Assembly: GCF_000154725.1 (NCBI RefSeq)
Contig: NZ_DS544873.1
Span: forward strand, 677,569 to 741,568
Length of the DNA: 64,000 nucleotides
Direction of reading: 5' to 3'
DNA from: Kordia algicida OT-1
Lineage (GTDB): Bacteria; Bacteroidota; Bacteroidia; Flavobacteriales; Flavobacteriaceae
Shown here: piece by piece, positions 18,010 to 26,131 of the stretch
Numbering within the stretch: the first letter of the stretch is position 1
How the letters are laid out: the number at the start of each line of letters is the position of its first letter
Notes under the pieces: model-generated
What the model was told of the DNA's origin: nothing
What the model saw: the letters and a program-made list of their open reading frames with translations, nothing else
Database searches by the model: none
Translations under genes and position numbers: made by a program

Positions 18010-18018
18010 TATCTTTAC
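18010..18018 (+). promoter_or_regulatory. -7 promoter element TATCTTTAC
   Basis: Close to the Bacteroidota -7 consensus TAnnTTTG (last base differs). It lies about 50 bases before a strong terminator with no gene between, so it would drive a short RNA. No clear -33 TTG at 19-base spacing. Confidence 0.4.
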
Positions 18019-18022
18019 ACTC

Positions 18023-18097
18023 TTATCATGTGAGCAAATGTTAATTTGTTTATATTCTGACTCTCACTTATTCGTTGTTCGTGGGAGTCTTTTTTTA
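18023..18097 (+). ncRNA. candidate small RNA, about 75 nucleotides
   Basis: A promoter-like TATCTTTAC is followed by a short segment with a small hairpin (CAAAT...ATTTG, about 18037-18050). A strong terminator hairpin comes next, GACTCTCAC (18059-18067) with GTGGGAGTC (18081-18089), then eight T residues. No open reading frame of useful length lies inside. No known RNA family is recognised. Confidence 0.4.
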
Positions 18098-18205
18098 TTA
18101 TTACTTTTCTTTCAATCAAAATAATCTTTTATTTTAGCTGTTAGATTTTTTTGATGATGTAAATATAGATATGAGATTCAAAAAAATAAAATCAAGTTAT
18201 ACGCT

Positions 18206-18230
18206 TTTTTAAAAATCAGTATTGATTTTT
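18206..18230 (+). promoter_or_regulatory. candidate operator of the TPR/AraC regulator (autoregulatory copy)
   Basis: Contains TTTTTAAAAATCAGTAT (18206-18222), identical to 20009-20025. Here it forms a perfect dyad AAAAATCA-GTAT-TGATTTTT (18211-18230). It lies about 37 bases before the regulator's start codon. Confidence 0.5.
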
Positions 18231-18266
18231 TTAAAAAAACCACAATAATACATTAGATTTAATTAA

Positions 18267-19976
18267 ATGATTATCAGGAGTTTATTAGTCTTTTTTTGTA
18301 TATTTTGTTTTCTAAGCACCAATGCATCTATTAATGATTCTTTAGCACAAAAATCCTATTGGTATTTATATGATAAATTTTTGAAAAACACCAATAATGA
18401 TACATTGTATGCTATTTACAGTCAATATTATATAGACAAAGCTATAAAGGAAAAAGATACCCAAAATATAGTTAGAGGATATTATCTAATCACTTTAGAA
18501 GATAAAGATGAATATGCAAAGTATTTAGATAGTTTAGTAAAGTATTCGAAGCTTACAAACCACGATTACTTTTTGTGGAATGGTTTTTATGGTAAAGGAC
18601 GTTACTACAAGAGGAAACGAAATTTTCAACAAGCATGTGAATATTATATTAAAGCATATAAATTAGCTCGAAAAATTAATGAAGCTGAATTGTTAGATAT
18701 TTCAGTTGTTTCTTTAGGTTTAGTTAGAGAACGTATAGGCAAGCATAATGAAGCTCTGAAAGATTATAAAAAGAGTTATCTATATACTAAAGAATTAATA
18801 AATGACAAATTACCCGACTCTAGTAATTTGTCAGATTTCGAGTCTTATCTACATTCTTTAAATTTATTAGCAAACTCTTATAGACTTAATTCAATTTTGG
18901 ATTCTGCAAAATTTTACAACAGAGAAGTCCTAAATTATGAGAATTATTCTTGGTCTAAAGAATATGTAAATAAAGCTTCTCTGAATATGTCTGAAATATT
19001 TTTTGATGAAAAAAGATTTGAATTAGCAATTAAATATGCGTCAAAAACAATTCCTCTGTTTAGTAAAAGTAACAATTTGAAAAGTATTGCTGCGAGTTAT
19101 TATATTATAGGAATGTCAGAGATAAAACTAGATAATGAATCAATTGGAATAAGCTACTTAACAAAAATGGATAGTATTTTTAATTTAGAAAATAATTTAT
19201 ACCCTCCGTTAAGATCAGCTTACGAAACCCTAATAATTCATTACAAGAAAAAAAATGATCTAAAAAAACAATTATATTATACAGAGCAAATAATTAAATT
19301 TGATAGTATCGTATTTAAAGATTACCAATACATATCGGAAGGAATTACTCAAAAATTAGATAGACCAGAATTATTAGAACAAAAAAAAATATTAGAGAAT
19401 AAATTAAAAAAATCAAACAATAAAATTTACCTATGGATAATATTCGTATTCATTTTATTAGCGTTATTAGGTTATGAAACCTACAGAAGAAAAAAATTGA
19501 CTAAAAGGTATTTAGAAAAATTTGATAATTTGATAAAACAAATTGACCAAAATAAAAATAATAAAGAGCCTAAGAAATTAAGTAAAACTCTAGAAATAAA
19601 CACAAATGAAAGCCTTGGTATTAATATTGAGGTGGTAGAAAATATACTTAAATCCTTATCAGAGTTTGAACTTTTAGAAGAATATACAGACTCTAATCTC
19701 ACAGCCACAAGTCTCGCAAAAAAAATCGGTACTAATGCAAATTATCTTGGTAGGGTAATTAAATATAAATATGACTTAAGCTTTCGTAACTACATTAATA
19801 ATTTAAGAATAAATTTAGCTTTAGATAAATTACGCAATACTAAAGAATTCAAAAAGTTTTCTGTTTATGCTATGGCTAAAGAGGTTGGATTTAAGAACTC
19901 AGAACCCTTTTCTAAAGCATTTAAGGGTCGCACAGGTAATTATCCTTCTGAATTCATAGAAAAACTAAAAAACTGA
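18267..19976 (+). CDS. membrane TPR protein with C-terminal AraC-type HTH regulator domain
   Basis: A 569-residue protein. It has a signal-like N-terminus (LLVFFCIFCFLSTNAS), then about 350 residues of TPR-like helical repeats, and a transmembrane helix at about 388-410 (KIYLWIIFVFILLALLGYET). A cytoplasmic AraC/XylS domain follows (LTATSLAKKIGTNANYLGRV and VGFKNSEPFSKAFKGRTGNYP). The architecture suggests a periplasmic sensor that acts directly on DNA across the inner membrane, as in many Flavobacteriia. A 17-bp sequence upstream recurs before the next gene, so it probably controls itself and the proline-rich peptide operon. A homologous architecture lies at 26132. Confidence 0.85.
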   Translation: MIIRSLLVFFCIFCFLSTNASINDSLAQKSYWYLYDKFLKNTNNDTLYAIYSQYYIDKAIKEKDTQNIVRGYYLITLEDKDEYAKYLDSLVKYSKLTNHDYFLWNGFYGKGRYYKRKRNFQQACEYYIKAYKLARKINEAELLDISVVSLGLVRERIGKHNEALKDYKKSYLYTKELINDKLPDSSNLSDFESYLHSLNLLANSYRLNSILDSAKFYNREVLNYENYSWSKEYVNKASLNMSEIFFDEKRFELAIKYASKTIPLFSKSNNLKSIAASYYIIGMSEIKLDNESIGISYLTKMDSIFNLENNLYPPLRSAYETLIIHYKKKNDLKKQLYYTEQIIKFDSIVFKDYQYISEGITQKLDRPELLEQKKILENKLKKSNNKIYLWIIFVFILLALLGYETYRRKKLTKRYLEKFDNLIKQIDQNKNNKEPKKLSKTLEINTNESLGINIEVVENILKSLSEFELLEEYTDSNLTATSLAKKIGTNANYLGRVIKYKYDLSFRNYINNLRINLALDKLRNTKEFKKFSVYAMAKEVGFKNSEPFSKAFKGRTGNYPSEFIEKLKN

Positions 19977-20008
19977 TTAACAGCATTTTAATTCAAAATT
20001 TGATCGTA

Positions 20009-20062
20009 TTTTTAAAAATCAGTATGCTATATAATATTATTTAAATTTTCAAACTGATTTTT
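20009..20062 (+). promoter_or_regulatory. candidate operator upstream of the proline-rich peptide gene
   Basis: TTTTTAAAAATCAGTAT (20009-20025) is identical to the copy upstream of the AraC-type regulator gene. Its half AAAAATCAGT (20014-20023) is mirrored by ACTGATTTTT at 20053-20062, 29 bases apart. It lies 38 bases before the start codon. Confidence 0.5.
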
Positions 20063-20099
20063 TTTAATATTTGTAAACAATAATTTAATATATATTAAT

Positions 20100-20303
20100 A
20101 TGAGATCAATAGAATTTTTAAAGACTTATGAAGTCAAGGAAATCGAAAAAATTTTAGGAGGAAGTGATGATGATGGTAGTGGTCCAGGACCAGGAGACGA
20201 CAAACCTAAAAAACCTAAACCTCCAACTCCTCCTCCAAGTCCAAGCATTCCATTTCCTGTTCCTCCACCAAAACCACCTTCAAATACACCTACTGTTGGG
20301 TAA
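20100..20303 (+). CDS. proline-rich GG-leader peptide
   Basis: A 67-residue peptide. The leader MRSIEFLKTYEVKEIEKILGG ends in a double glycine. The core opens with an acidic Gly/Ser stretch (SDDDGSGPGPGDD) and then becomes almost purely Pro, Lys, Ser and Thr (KKPKPPTPPPSPSIPFPVPP). It has no cysteine. It is separated by a hairpin from a subtilisin gene that follows 72 bases later. A proline-rich secreted peptide could act like proline-rich antimicrobial peptides or be a structural or protease-associated propeptide. The function is unknown. Confidence 0.7.
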   Translation: MRSIEFLKTYEVKEIEKILGGSDDDGSGPGPGDDKPKKPKPPTPPPSPSIPFPVPPPKPPSNTPTVG

Positions 20304-20322
20304 TTAATATTAAATGTAATAA

Positions 20323-20358
20323 AAGGCTATTAATCAATTATTTTGTATTATTAGCCTT
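20323..20358 (+). terminator. hairpin between peptide gene and subtilisin gene
   Basis: AAGGCTA (20323-20329) pairs with TAGCCTT (20352-20358), with further A/T pairing inside. It may be a partial terminator that makes the short peptide mRNA more abundant than the protease mRNA. Confidence 0.55.
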
Positions 20359-20375
20359 AAAATTTTATACCTATT

Positions 20376-21962
20376 TTGAAAACAAGATATTTTATTACTT
20401 TTATTTTCATTTTTTTGGTCAAAAACATGTCAGCTCAAAATCAATTTAATGAAGCATGGTGGATGCAAAGCAGAAATGATACTTTGCCATCTGTTAATTT
20501 ACTGCAAATCAAAACACTTTTGAATTCTGACATAAATCAATCAAAGAAAGTAATTATTGCTGTACTTGACTCTGATGTTGATATAAATCATAAAGATTTG
20601 AAACCTTTTTTATGGAAAAATAAAAAAGAAACCCCAAATAATGGTATCGACGACGATAAAAATGGATATGTAGATGACATATATGGATGGAATTTTCTTG
20701 GTAAAGAGGATAGTGAAAAAAGTTTAGAATATACTAGAATGGAAGAAACACGAATTCTATCTAAATACTCCAAAGAAAAATTAAATAGATTGTTTTATAG
20801 AAAAAAAGTTCCATATAATTATCACATGGTTAAGTCATCTTATGATACTATTTTAAAAGATTTAAAGGAAGATTTAGAATTATATAAAAACATTCATAGT
20901 GGTTATTCTCAAGTAGTTGATACTTTAAAAAGTATTTCCAAATATAAATACATAACTTTAGATAATATTGATAATATAAAGTCTGACGATGTATATATAA
21001 ATCAATGTATAGCATATGCAAAGGATTTGCTTCAACAAGGCTATACATATGAATTGATTAAAAGTATTTTAGATTATAAAGTTAATGGTATTAAAGTATG
21101 TATGAATTTACAATACGACAACAGAGTTCTAGTAGGGGACAAACCTTATGACTTCTGCGATGCTAATTATGGAAATTCTTTAAATGGTAAAATGGCTTCA
21201 AAAATAGATCATGGTACAAAAGTATCTGGTGTTATCGCTTCAGTTTTACATGCTTTAGACTACAAGAAAAGTATAGAAATAATGCCATTGTGCATTACAG
21301 GCATAGGAGATTTTCTGGATAAAGACTTAGCTTTAGCTATACGATATGCTGTAGATAATGGTGCAAGAATTATAACACTTTCTCAAACTAAAACTTTCTC
21401 TTTAAATGACAAGAAAGTAAAAAAAGCTATGAAATATGCACAAAAGAAAGGTGTTTTAATTATTAAATCTGCGGGCAATGAAAATTTGAATTTAGATAAC
21501 ACATTAAGATTTCCAAACGATGTAAGTAAAAGAGGAAACGAAGTACTCAAAAATTTATTAATAGTTGGAGCTTCAGGAAAAACATTAGAAACAATAAAAG
21601 ATGAGGATTCAAATTATGGAATGAAGAATGTAGATATATTTGCTCCTGGAATTGAGATCAATACATTAAAACCTGATAATGAATATACAGAGGGAAGCGG
21701 TTCATCCTATTCTGCTCCGATAGTATCTATTATCATTGGTTTAATTTATTCAAAATATCCAAACCTAACCGCATCTGAAGTAAAGCAAATTATTATGGAA
21801 TCAGGAGTGTCTTACAATATCATGGTCAATAAACCATCTTCTAATAAAGAAAAAGAATTAGTTCCTTTCAGCTCATTATCAAAATCTGGAAAAATAGTCA
21901 ATGCTTACAATGCGCTACTTATGGCAGAAGAAGTTTCTAAAAAGAAGAAAAACAAAAAATAA
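20376..21962 (+). CDS. secreted S8 family (subtilisin-like) serine peptidase
   Basis: A 528-residue protein starting at TTG 20376, chosen because the codons that follow form a complete signal peptide (MKTRYFITFIFIFLVKNMSA). The catalytic Asp is in VIIAVLDSDVDINH, the His in DHGTKVSGVIAS and the Ser in EGSGSSYSAPIVS, all intact. A 110-residue insertion lies between Asp and His regions, as in Bacteroidota S8 peptidases. No T9SS sorting domain is visible at the C-terminus; it ends in a Lys-rich tail. It follows the proline-rich GG peptide and precedes a membrane protein, so peptide processing or degradation is a plausible role, by inference. Confidence 0.88.
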   Translation: MKTRYFITFIFIFLVKNMSAQNQFNEAWWMQSRNDTLPSVNLLQIKTLLNSDINQSKKVIIAVLDSDVDINHKDLKPFLWKNKKETPNNGIDDDKNGYVDDIYGWNFLGKEDSEKSLEYTRMEETRILSKYSKEKLNRLFYRKKVPYNYHMVKSSYDTILKDLKEDLELYKNIHSGYSQVVDTLKSISKYKYITLDNIDNIKSDDVYINQCIAYAKDLLQQGYTYELIKSILDYKVNGIKVCMNLQYDNRVLVGDKPYDFCDANYGNSLNGKMASKIDHGTKVSGVIASVLHALDYKKSIEIMPLCITGIGDFLDKDLALAIRYAVDNGARIITLSQTKTFSLNDKKVKKAMKYAQKKGVLIIKSAGNENLNLDNTLRFPNDVSKRGNEVLKNLLIVGASGKTLETIKDEDSNYGMKNVDIFAPGIEINTLKPDNEYTEGSGSSYSAPIVSIIIGLIYSKYPNLTASEVKQIIMESGVSYNIMVNKPSSNKEKELVPFSSLSKSGKIVNAYNALLMAEEVSKKKKNKK

Positions 21963-21965
21963 ACT

Positions 21966-22466
21966 ATGTATCTTATCTGGAGACTTATCAACACGGCTTT
22001 CTTTATTCTATTTTTCGGATTGGTGCTTACACTATTCACCAAAGGAAAAAAGCTATTCAACAACCAATACGGAAACGCTATTATCGTAGTATTTGTAATA
22101 GGTGTTATTGGAATGCTTGGCGCAAAAGAACGAGACTTTAAAAATGAATACATCATTAACAAAGACATCAAAGGGCACAATGTACGAATGCCGAGCATTA
22201 CCCTTGAAGATAATATTCCGTTTGACATTCATTTATCTGTAGGTTTCAAAAAAGATGCTTCAGGGAAATTAATACCTAGTTATAGTAGCAGTGATATGTC
22301 AGGATATCTAAATGGTCACGTATGGGAATTTCGATATGCAAACATTAGTAGATTAAATGAAGAAGAATTTTCATATATGGTCACAGGTTCGATGCATTGG
22401 CATTTATTTGGAATCAAAGTCTACTCACAAAGCAAAACTTTTGAAGGAACATTCAGTATTGAATAA
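21966..22466 (+). CDS. two-segment membrane protein with C-terminal beta-rich domain
   Basis: A 166-residue protein starting three bases after the subtilisin stop. Hydrophobic helices lie at about 5-25 and 37-53. A soluble domain of about 110 residues, rich in aromatic residues and strands (HVWEFRYANISRLNEEEF, MHWHLFGIKVYS), follows. There is no recognised family. Tight linkage suggests it works with the subtilisin, possibly as its inhibitor or immunity partner. Confidence 0.5.
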   Translation: MYLIWRLINTAFFILFFGLVLTLFTKGKKLFNNQYGNAIIVVFVIGVIGMLGAKERDFKNEYIINKDIKGHNVRMPSITLEDNIPFDIHLSVGFKKDASGKLIPSYSSSDMSGYLNGHVWEFRYANISRLNEEEFSYMVTGSMHWHLFGIKVYSQSKTFEGTFSIE

Positions 22467-22521
22467 TGAAAATAGCAACAATCAAAACATAAAATTTTTC
22501 CCGCTACATATTTAATATTTC

Positions 22522-22556
22522 AAAAAGGCTTTTCCAAGTTATGGAAAAGTCTTTTT
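22522..22556 (+). terminator. terminator of the subtilisin operon; part of a dispersed hairpin family
   Basis: AAAAAGGCTTTTCC (22522-22535) pairs with GGAAAAGTCTTTTT (22543-22556), with one G-T pair, followed by T/A-rich sequence. The same hairpin core plus downstream words recur at about 29660, 29763, 30195 and 37557. Confidence 0.75.
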
Positions 22557-22719
22557 AATTTTCTATGCAACTATTTTTAAGCTTTTAGCTAGCTTGTGTA
22601 CACTTCAAATTATATAAAATAGAACTTTATAAATCTAAGTTAAATACACAATACAGATTTTATCGAATGCTTATGCACGAGAGTCGTAGAGATTGAAAAA
22701 TATATGGGGGCTTATTTCA

Positions 22720-23538
22720 TCATTTTACAATAAGCTTTTTAGTAGTTTTTATATCATCAGATGAGATTGTAATCAGGTATAAGCCTGACGCAATGTTACT
22801 TACATCTATTGTATTATCTGGTGATAATTGCATGGCAATTTGTTTCCCTGCGTTATCATATACTTCAATTTTTATCTCATTTACAGCTTGCGGTAATTGA
22901 ATTTTTACAATGTCACTTGCTGGATTTGGATATAATGATAATCCAGATAGTATGTTATCTTCCTCTACAGATAAGGTAGCTAAGTTGAACGAAGATGGCG
23001 CAGTTACAGCTGCTGCATTTGGATCAACAACATTTGTATATTGTGCCATTCCATCATCAACCATATCAGCTTGCATGAATGATTTTAAAGGTGTTACCGA
23101 ATTTGCTAATGCAGAATTATTCTCAAGTATGTAGATGGTACCTGCAGTTGGGTTTCCATTTACTGTAAATGTATACATATTAGAGTTTGTTCCTGCAGAA
23201 GGAGCTGGTAAGTTTACAGGACTTCCTAAGGTTTCTGTAATTAGATATCCATCAATGCTTGACATCCCGACATTGTTTCCTTCAAAAAATGTTGCACTTG
23301 CCCCATTTCCTAGCGATGAATTTGTTGTAATAGTTACACCATCAGGAACGATGACTGTAAATCCGTAACTTTGTACCGCAGTCGCAAAATTGTTAGCACT
23401 TGGGTTTGGAACAGCTTGTATTGTAAAGCTATATCCTCCGTTGTGCATTAATGTATATGTGTAGCCATCTTGAGCATTTAACTGAAAAGATAAGAAACAT
23501 ATAAGACTTGTTATTAATATTTTTATTGAATTTTTCAT
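22720..23538 (-). CDS. secreted protein with T9SS type A sorting domain
   Basis: A 272-residue protein with signal peptide MKNSIKILITSLICFLSFQ up to NAQ. Its middle domain of about 170 residues is rich in Gly, Asn, Ser and Thr (YTYTLMHNGGYSFTIQAV), with the look of a beta-sandwich. The C-terminal 75 residues are a type A T9SS sorting domain: LSLYPNPASD, then VYDNAGKQIA, then IASGLYLITI and KKLIVK. It is thus exported through the type IX system. It follows the BspA-like gene by four bases, so the two are co-transcribed. Confidence 0.85.
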   Translation of the reverse strand: MKNSIKILITSLICFLSFQLNAQDGYTYTLMHNGGYSFTIQAVPNPSANNFATAVQSYGFTVIVPDGVTITTNSSLGNGASATFFEGNNVGMSSIDGYLITETLGSPVNLPAPSAGTNSNMYTFTVNGNPTAGTIYILENNSALANSVTPLKSFMQADMVDDGMAQYTNVVDPNAAAVTAPSSFNLATLSVEEDNILSGLSLYPNPASDIVKIQLPQAVNEIKIEVYDNAGKQIAMQLSPDNTIDVSNIASGLYLITISSDDIKTTKKLIVK

Positions 23539-23542
23539 AAGG

Positions 23543-25453
23543 TTAATTTTCTGGTAATTGTTCTTGAATTTGATAAGTACTAAAGTTTAGGAAATTTTCT
23601 GGATGTGCTAATACATTTTGTAACAGCACAGGCGTATCAGGGGAAGTACCTGTATATTGAGTGCCTCCATCTAGATTGACATCATGTACATTGTATCCGT
23701 TCACTACATAGGTAGGGAAATTTAAAAAGTTTCCTGGGTCATTTAATACTTCAGATAGTATACTTGGCGAGTCTGCATTTGCTCCAGCATACTGAATAAA
23801 TGTGTCACTGTTTACATTTCCTGCCCATAATGCCATGTTTCCATTTGATAGTTGTACTTGTGCATTACTACCAAAAGTTGTTATTGATGCGTCATAGAAG
23901 TTAACTGTAGTAGCTGTAGAACTTAACGCAATTGTATTCGATGACATAATACTTAAATGATTTCTATGGTGTACTGCAATATAATAGTTAGCACTTGATA
24001 CATTGAATGATAGAGCAGAAGTACCATCTACGGAAACTATATCTCCATCGCGTTGTAAAAAGGCAGATTGTGATTGAACAATAGTAGTGTTATCTACATC
24101 ATCTCGCAATTCAACCCAGATCCAATCTACAATAGCATTATTTCCTGTTACATTAAAAACAGTTGGGTTACAAGTCAACATGTCTGCATACGGACTTGTT
24201 GTTGGAATTAAACTGGCAATACGTAAATCATCACGCATTAAAGTTTCTTCTCCAATATTTGGATTTAATGCGGCTCCTTGAAGATATACATTTGCTTCTA
24301 AAATAAGGTCACAACTTAATCCTGTTTCTAATCCTGCATCTGTAATAATCCAATTATTTGGTGCACTGGTCAATATATCACGTGCGATATCTGCTGAACA
24401 GTTGTAATTAATACCGTGTGCACCTAAAGTTACATTAGGGTTAACTGTTTGTGTAGACCAACCAATGAGAGTATTACTATAATTTACTGTAGAAAGGCCT
24501 GAGTCCCTAAACATATTAGAAAAAGATGTAACATTCTCAATATTCCAAGATGATAGATCTTGATTAAAAATGATAGCATCAAAAAACATAAGTGACATAT
24601 TTGTCGCGGAAGAGGTATCCCAACTGCTTATATCTTGATTAAAGCTTTCGGCACTTCCAAACATTCTTGTAAAGTCAATTACATTACTTACGTCCCAGTT
24701 GCTAATGTCCTGATTAAAATTAACGTTGTTGTTAAACATTCTAAGCATAGAAGTTACGTTACTCACGTTCCAATTGCCTATATCCTGATTAAAAGGACAT
24801 AAGCTAAACATCCATGCCATATCTGTGACATTACTCACATCCCAACTACTAATGTCTTGATTAAAATCTGACCCAGCAAACAACCAAGACATATCCGTAA
24901 CATTGCTCACATCCCAACCACTTATATCTTGATTAAATGATGTACCTCTAAATAAACTTTCCATGTTAGTAATAGTACTTACATCCCAATTAACTATGGA
25001 TGTATTAAATGTAGTTGGGCCCAAAAACATGCGAGTTAAATCCGTAACATTGGATAAGTCAGGTATGTCAGTTGCATTGTAAGATAAATTTTGACAATTA
25101 GAAAAGGCGTGAGCCATACTTGTCCATTGTTGGTTTCCCCATTGGTCAATTGATATAAGCTGGTTTAATGTGTTTGTAGCATTATTATTATTAACATAAA
25201 TTCTTGGAAATGTACCACTTATAGATACTTGGTAATTACCTGGTAATGTGTAGGTGTGTGTAATATTACCAGTTACACCCGTAGAAAAGTTACCATCGCC
25301 CCAATTTACATCGTAGTTGTAAGTTTCACCAGGAAATGTTGGTATTGTTATTAACTCGTTGTTAGCTGTTGTTTGCCATGTAGTGATAAAGTCCTGTGCT
25401 AAAGCAAAATTTTGACTGCATATTAAAATTATTGTTAAGTAAAGTTTTTTCAT
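23543..25453 (-). CDS. BspA-like leucine-rich repeat surface protein
   Basis: A 636-residue protein. It has signal peptide MKKLYLTIILICSQNFALAQ, a PKD-like beta domain (residues 25-85), then about nine DUF285/BspA repeats with the core FNQDISxWDVSNVTDMxxMF between about 115 and 345. A C-terminal domain common in flavobacterial surface proteins follows (WIWVELRDDVDNTTIV, AFLQRDGDIVSVDG, YIAVHHRNHLSIM). It has two short dockerin-like Asp-rich loops near the end. There is no T9SS sorting domain at its own C-terminus; the next gene, four bases on, carries one. Adhesion or partner binding is the probable role. Confidence 0.85.
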   Translation of the reverse strand: MKKLYLTIILICSQNFALAQDFITTWQTTANNELITIPTFPGETYNYDVNWGDGNFSTGVTGNITHTYTLPGNYQVSISGTFPRIYVNNNNATNTLNQLISIDQWGNQQWTSMAHAFSNCQNLSYNATDIPDLSNVTDLTRMFLGPTTFNTSIVNWDVSTITNMESLFRGTSFNQDISGWDVSNVTDMSWLFAGSDFNQDISSWDVSNVTDMAWMFSLCPFNQDIGNWNVSNVTSMLRMFNNNVNFNQDISNWDVSNVIDFTRMFGSAESFNQDISSWDTSSATNMSLMFFDAIIFNQDLSSWNIENVTSFSNMFRDSGLSTVNYSNTLIGWSTQTVNPNVTLGAHGINYNCSADIARDILTSAPNNWIITDAGLETGLSCDLILEANVYLQGAALNPNIGEETLMRDDLRIASLIPTTSPYADMLTCNPTVFNVTGNNAIVDWIWVELRDDVDNTTIVQSQSAFLQRDGDIVSVDGTSALSFNVSSANYYIAVHHRNHLSIMSSNTIALSSTATTVNFYDASITTFGSNAQVQLSNGNMALWAGNVNSDTFIQYAGANADSPSILSEVLNDPGNFLNFPTYVVNGYNVHDVNLDGGTQYTGTSPDTPVLLQNVLAHPENFLNFSTYQIQEQLPEN

Positions 25454-25771
25454 AATAGTTAAATTTAAAATTTAATGATGCCTAAGTATTTTAGAATATG
25501 CAGAGAGAAACTGTTTACACTAAAACAACATTGCAATTTTCATAATTATTTTAAAACAAATAAATTGAGTTAATAAATGTTGTTTTATAGGTATAATCGT
25601 ATTTTTTTATAGTGTATCTGTTTTTTACTCTAAACAATTAGTGTTAAGTCAAAGAAATAACAAGTTTTATGTGTCTTATAATCAAGGATTAAGCTATTCT
25701 CCTATTTTTAAGAAATAAATGATAAAAAACTTTTTAAAAAAAAACTTTATTTTAGCATAAAATTTGAAATT
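25454..25771. other. divergent intergenic region
   Basis: 318 bases, very AT-rich, between the minus-strand surface-protein operon and the plus-strand LytTR gene. Promoters for both directions should lie here. No sharply conserved repeat or hairpin was seen. Confidence 0.4.
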
Positions 25772-26128
25772 TTGACTTTGGGTTTTTCTACAAATAAGGA
25801 TAACAATCAATTAAAAATACTAGCTATTCCTTCTACTAACAAAATTGATTTGATAGATGTTAAATCAATTCTTTATTTTGAGGCCGATGGTAAATATACC
25901 AATGTGCATTTAATTGATAGGAAAATACTATCTAGTAGAAATCTTGGTGCGTATGAAGATTACTTGAAGAATAATCCATTTTTAAGAATACATAATAAAT
26001 ATATCGTAAATGTAGAGATGATAAAAGAGATTCGTTTGGATACTTATATTTGTATTTTAAAGAACGATATAGAGTTAATTATTTCCTCAAGAAAAATGAA
26101 AGTAGTAAAAAAATTTTTTAAAATGTAA
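25772..26128 (+). CDS. stand-alone LytTR DNA-binding domain protein
   Basis: A 118-residue protein starting at TTG 25772; the frame is open further upstream but has no ATG. It consists of a single LytTR domain: LIDVKSILYFEADGKYTNVH, then FLRIHNKYIVNVEMIKEI, then IISSRKMKVVKKFF. There is no receiver domain, unlike the LytR-type regulator at 32439. It ends three bases before a TPR/AraC gene and is probably co-translated with it. It lies divergent from the BspA-like/T9SS operon, which it may regulate. Confidence 0.8.
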   Translation: MTLGFSTNKDNNQLKILAIPSTNKIDLIDVKSILYFEADGKYTNVHLIDRKILSSRNLGAYEDYLKNNPFLRIHNKYIVNVEMIKEIRLDTYICILKNDIELIISSRKMKVVKKFFKM

Positions 26129-26131
26129 TTT

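Larger units (their letters stand above)
17821..18266. other. intergenic region with shared 5' motif, candidate small RNA and AraC operator
   Basis: From left to right: the leader region of the bacteriocin pair (minus strand), a candidate small RNA at 18023-18097, and a palindromic operator candidate at 18206-18230 before the TPR/AraC regulator gene. Confidence 0.5.

Noticed and set aside
23087-25100. Regular repeats on DNA level in the BspA-like gene
   Set aside because: They encode protein repeats of one gene; not a CRISPR array or mobile repeat.
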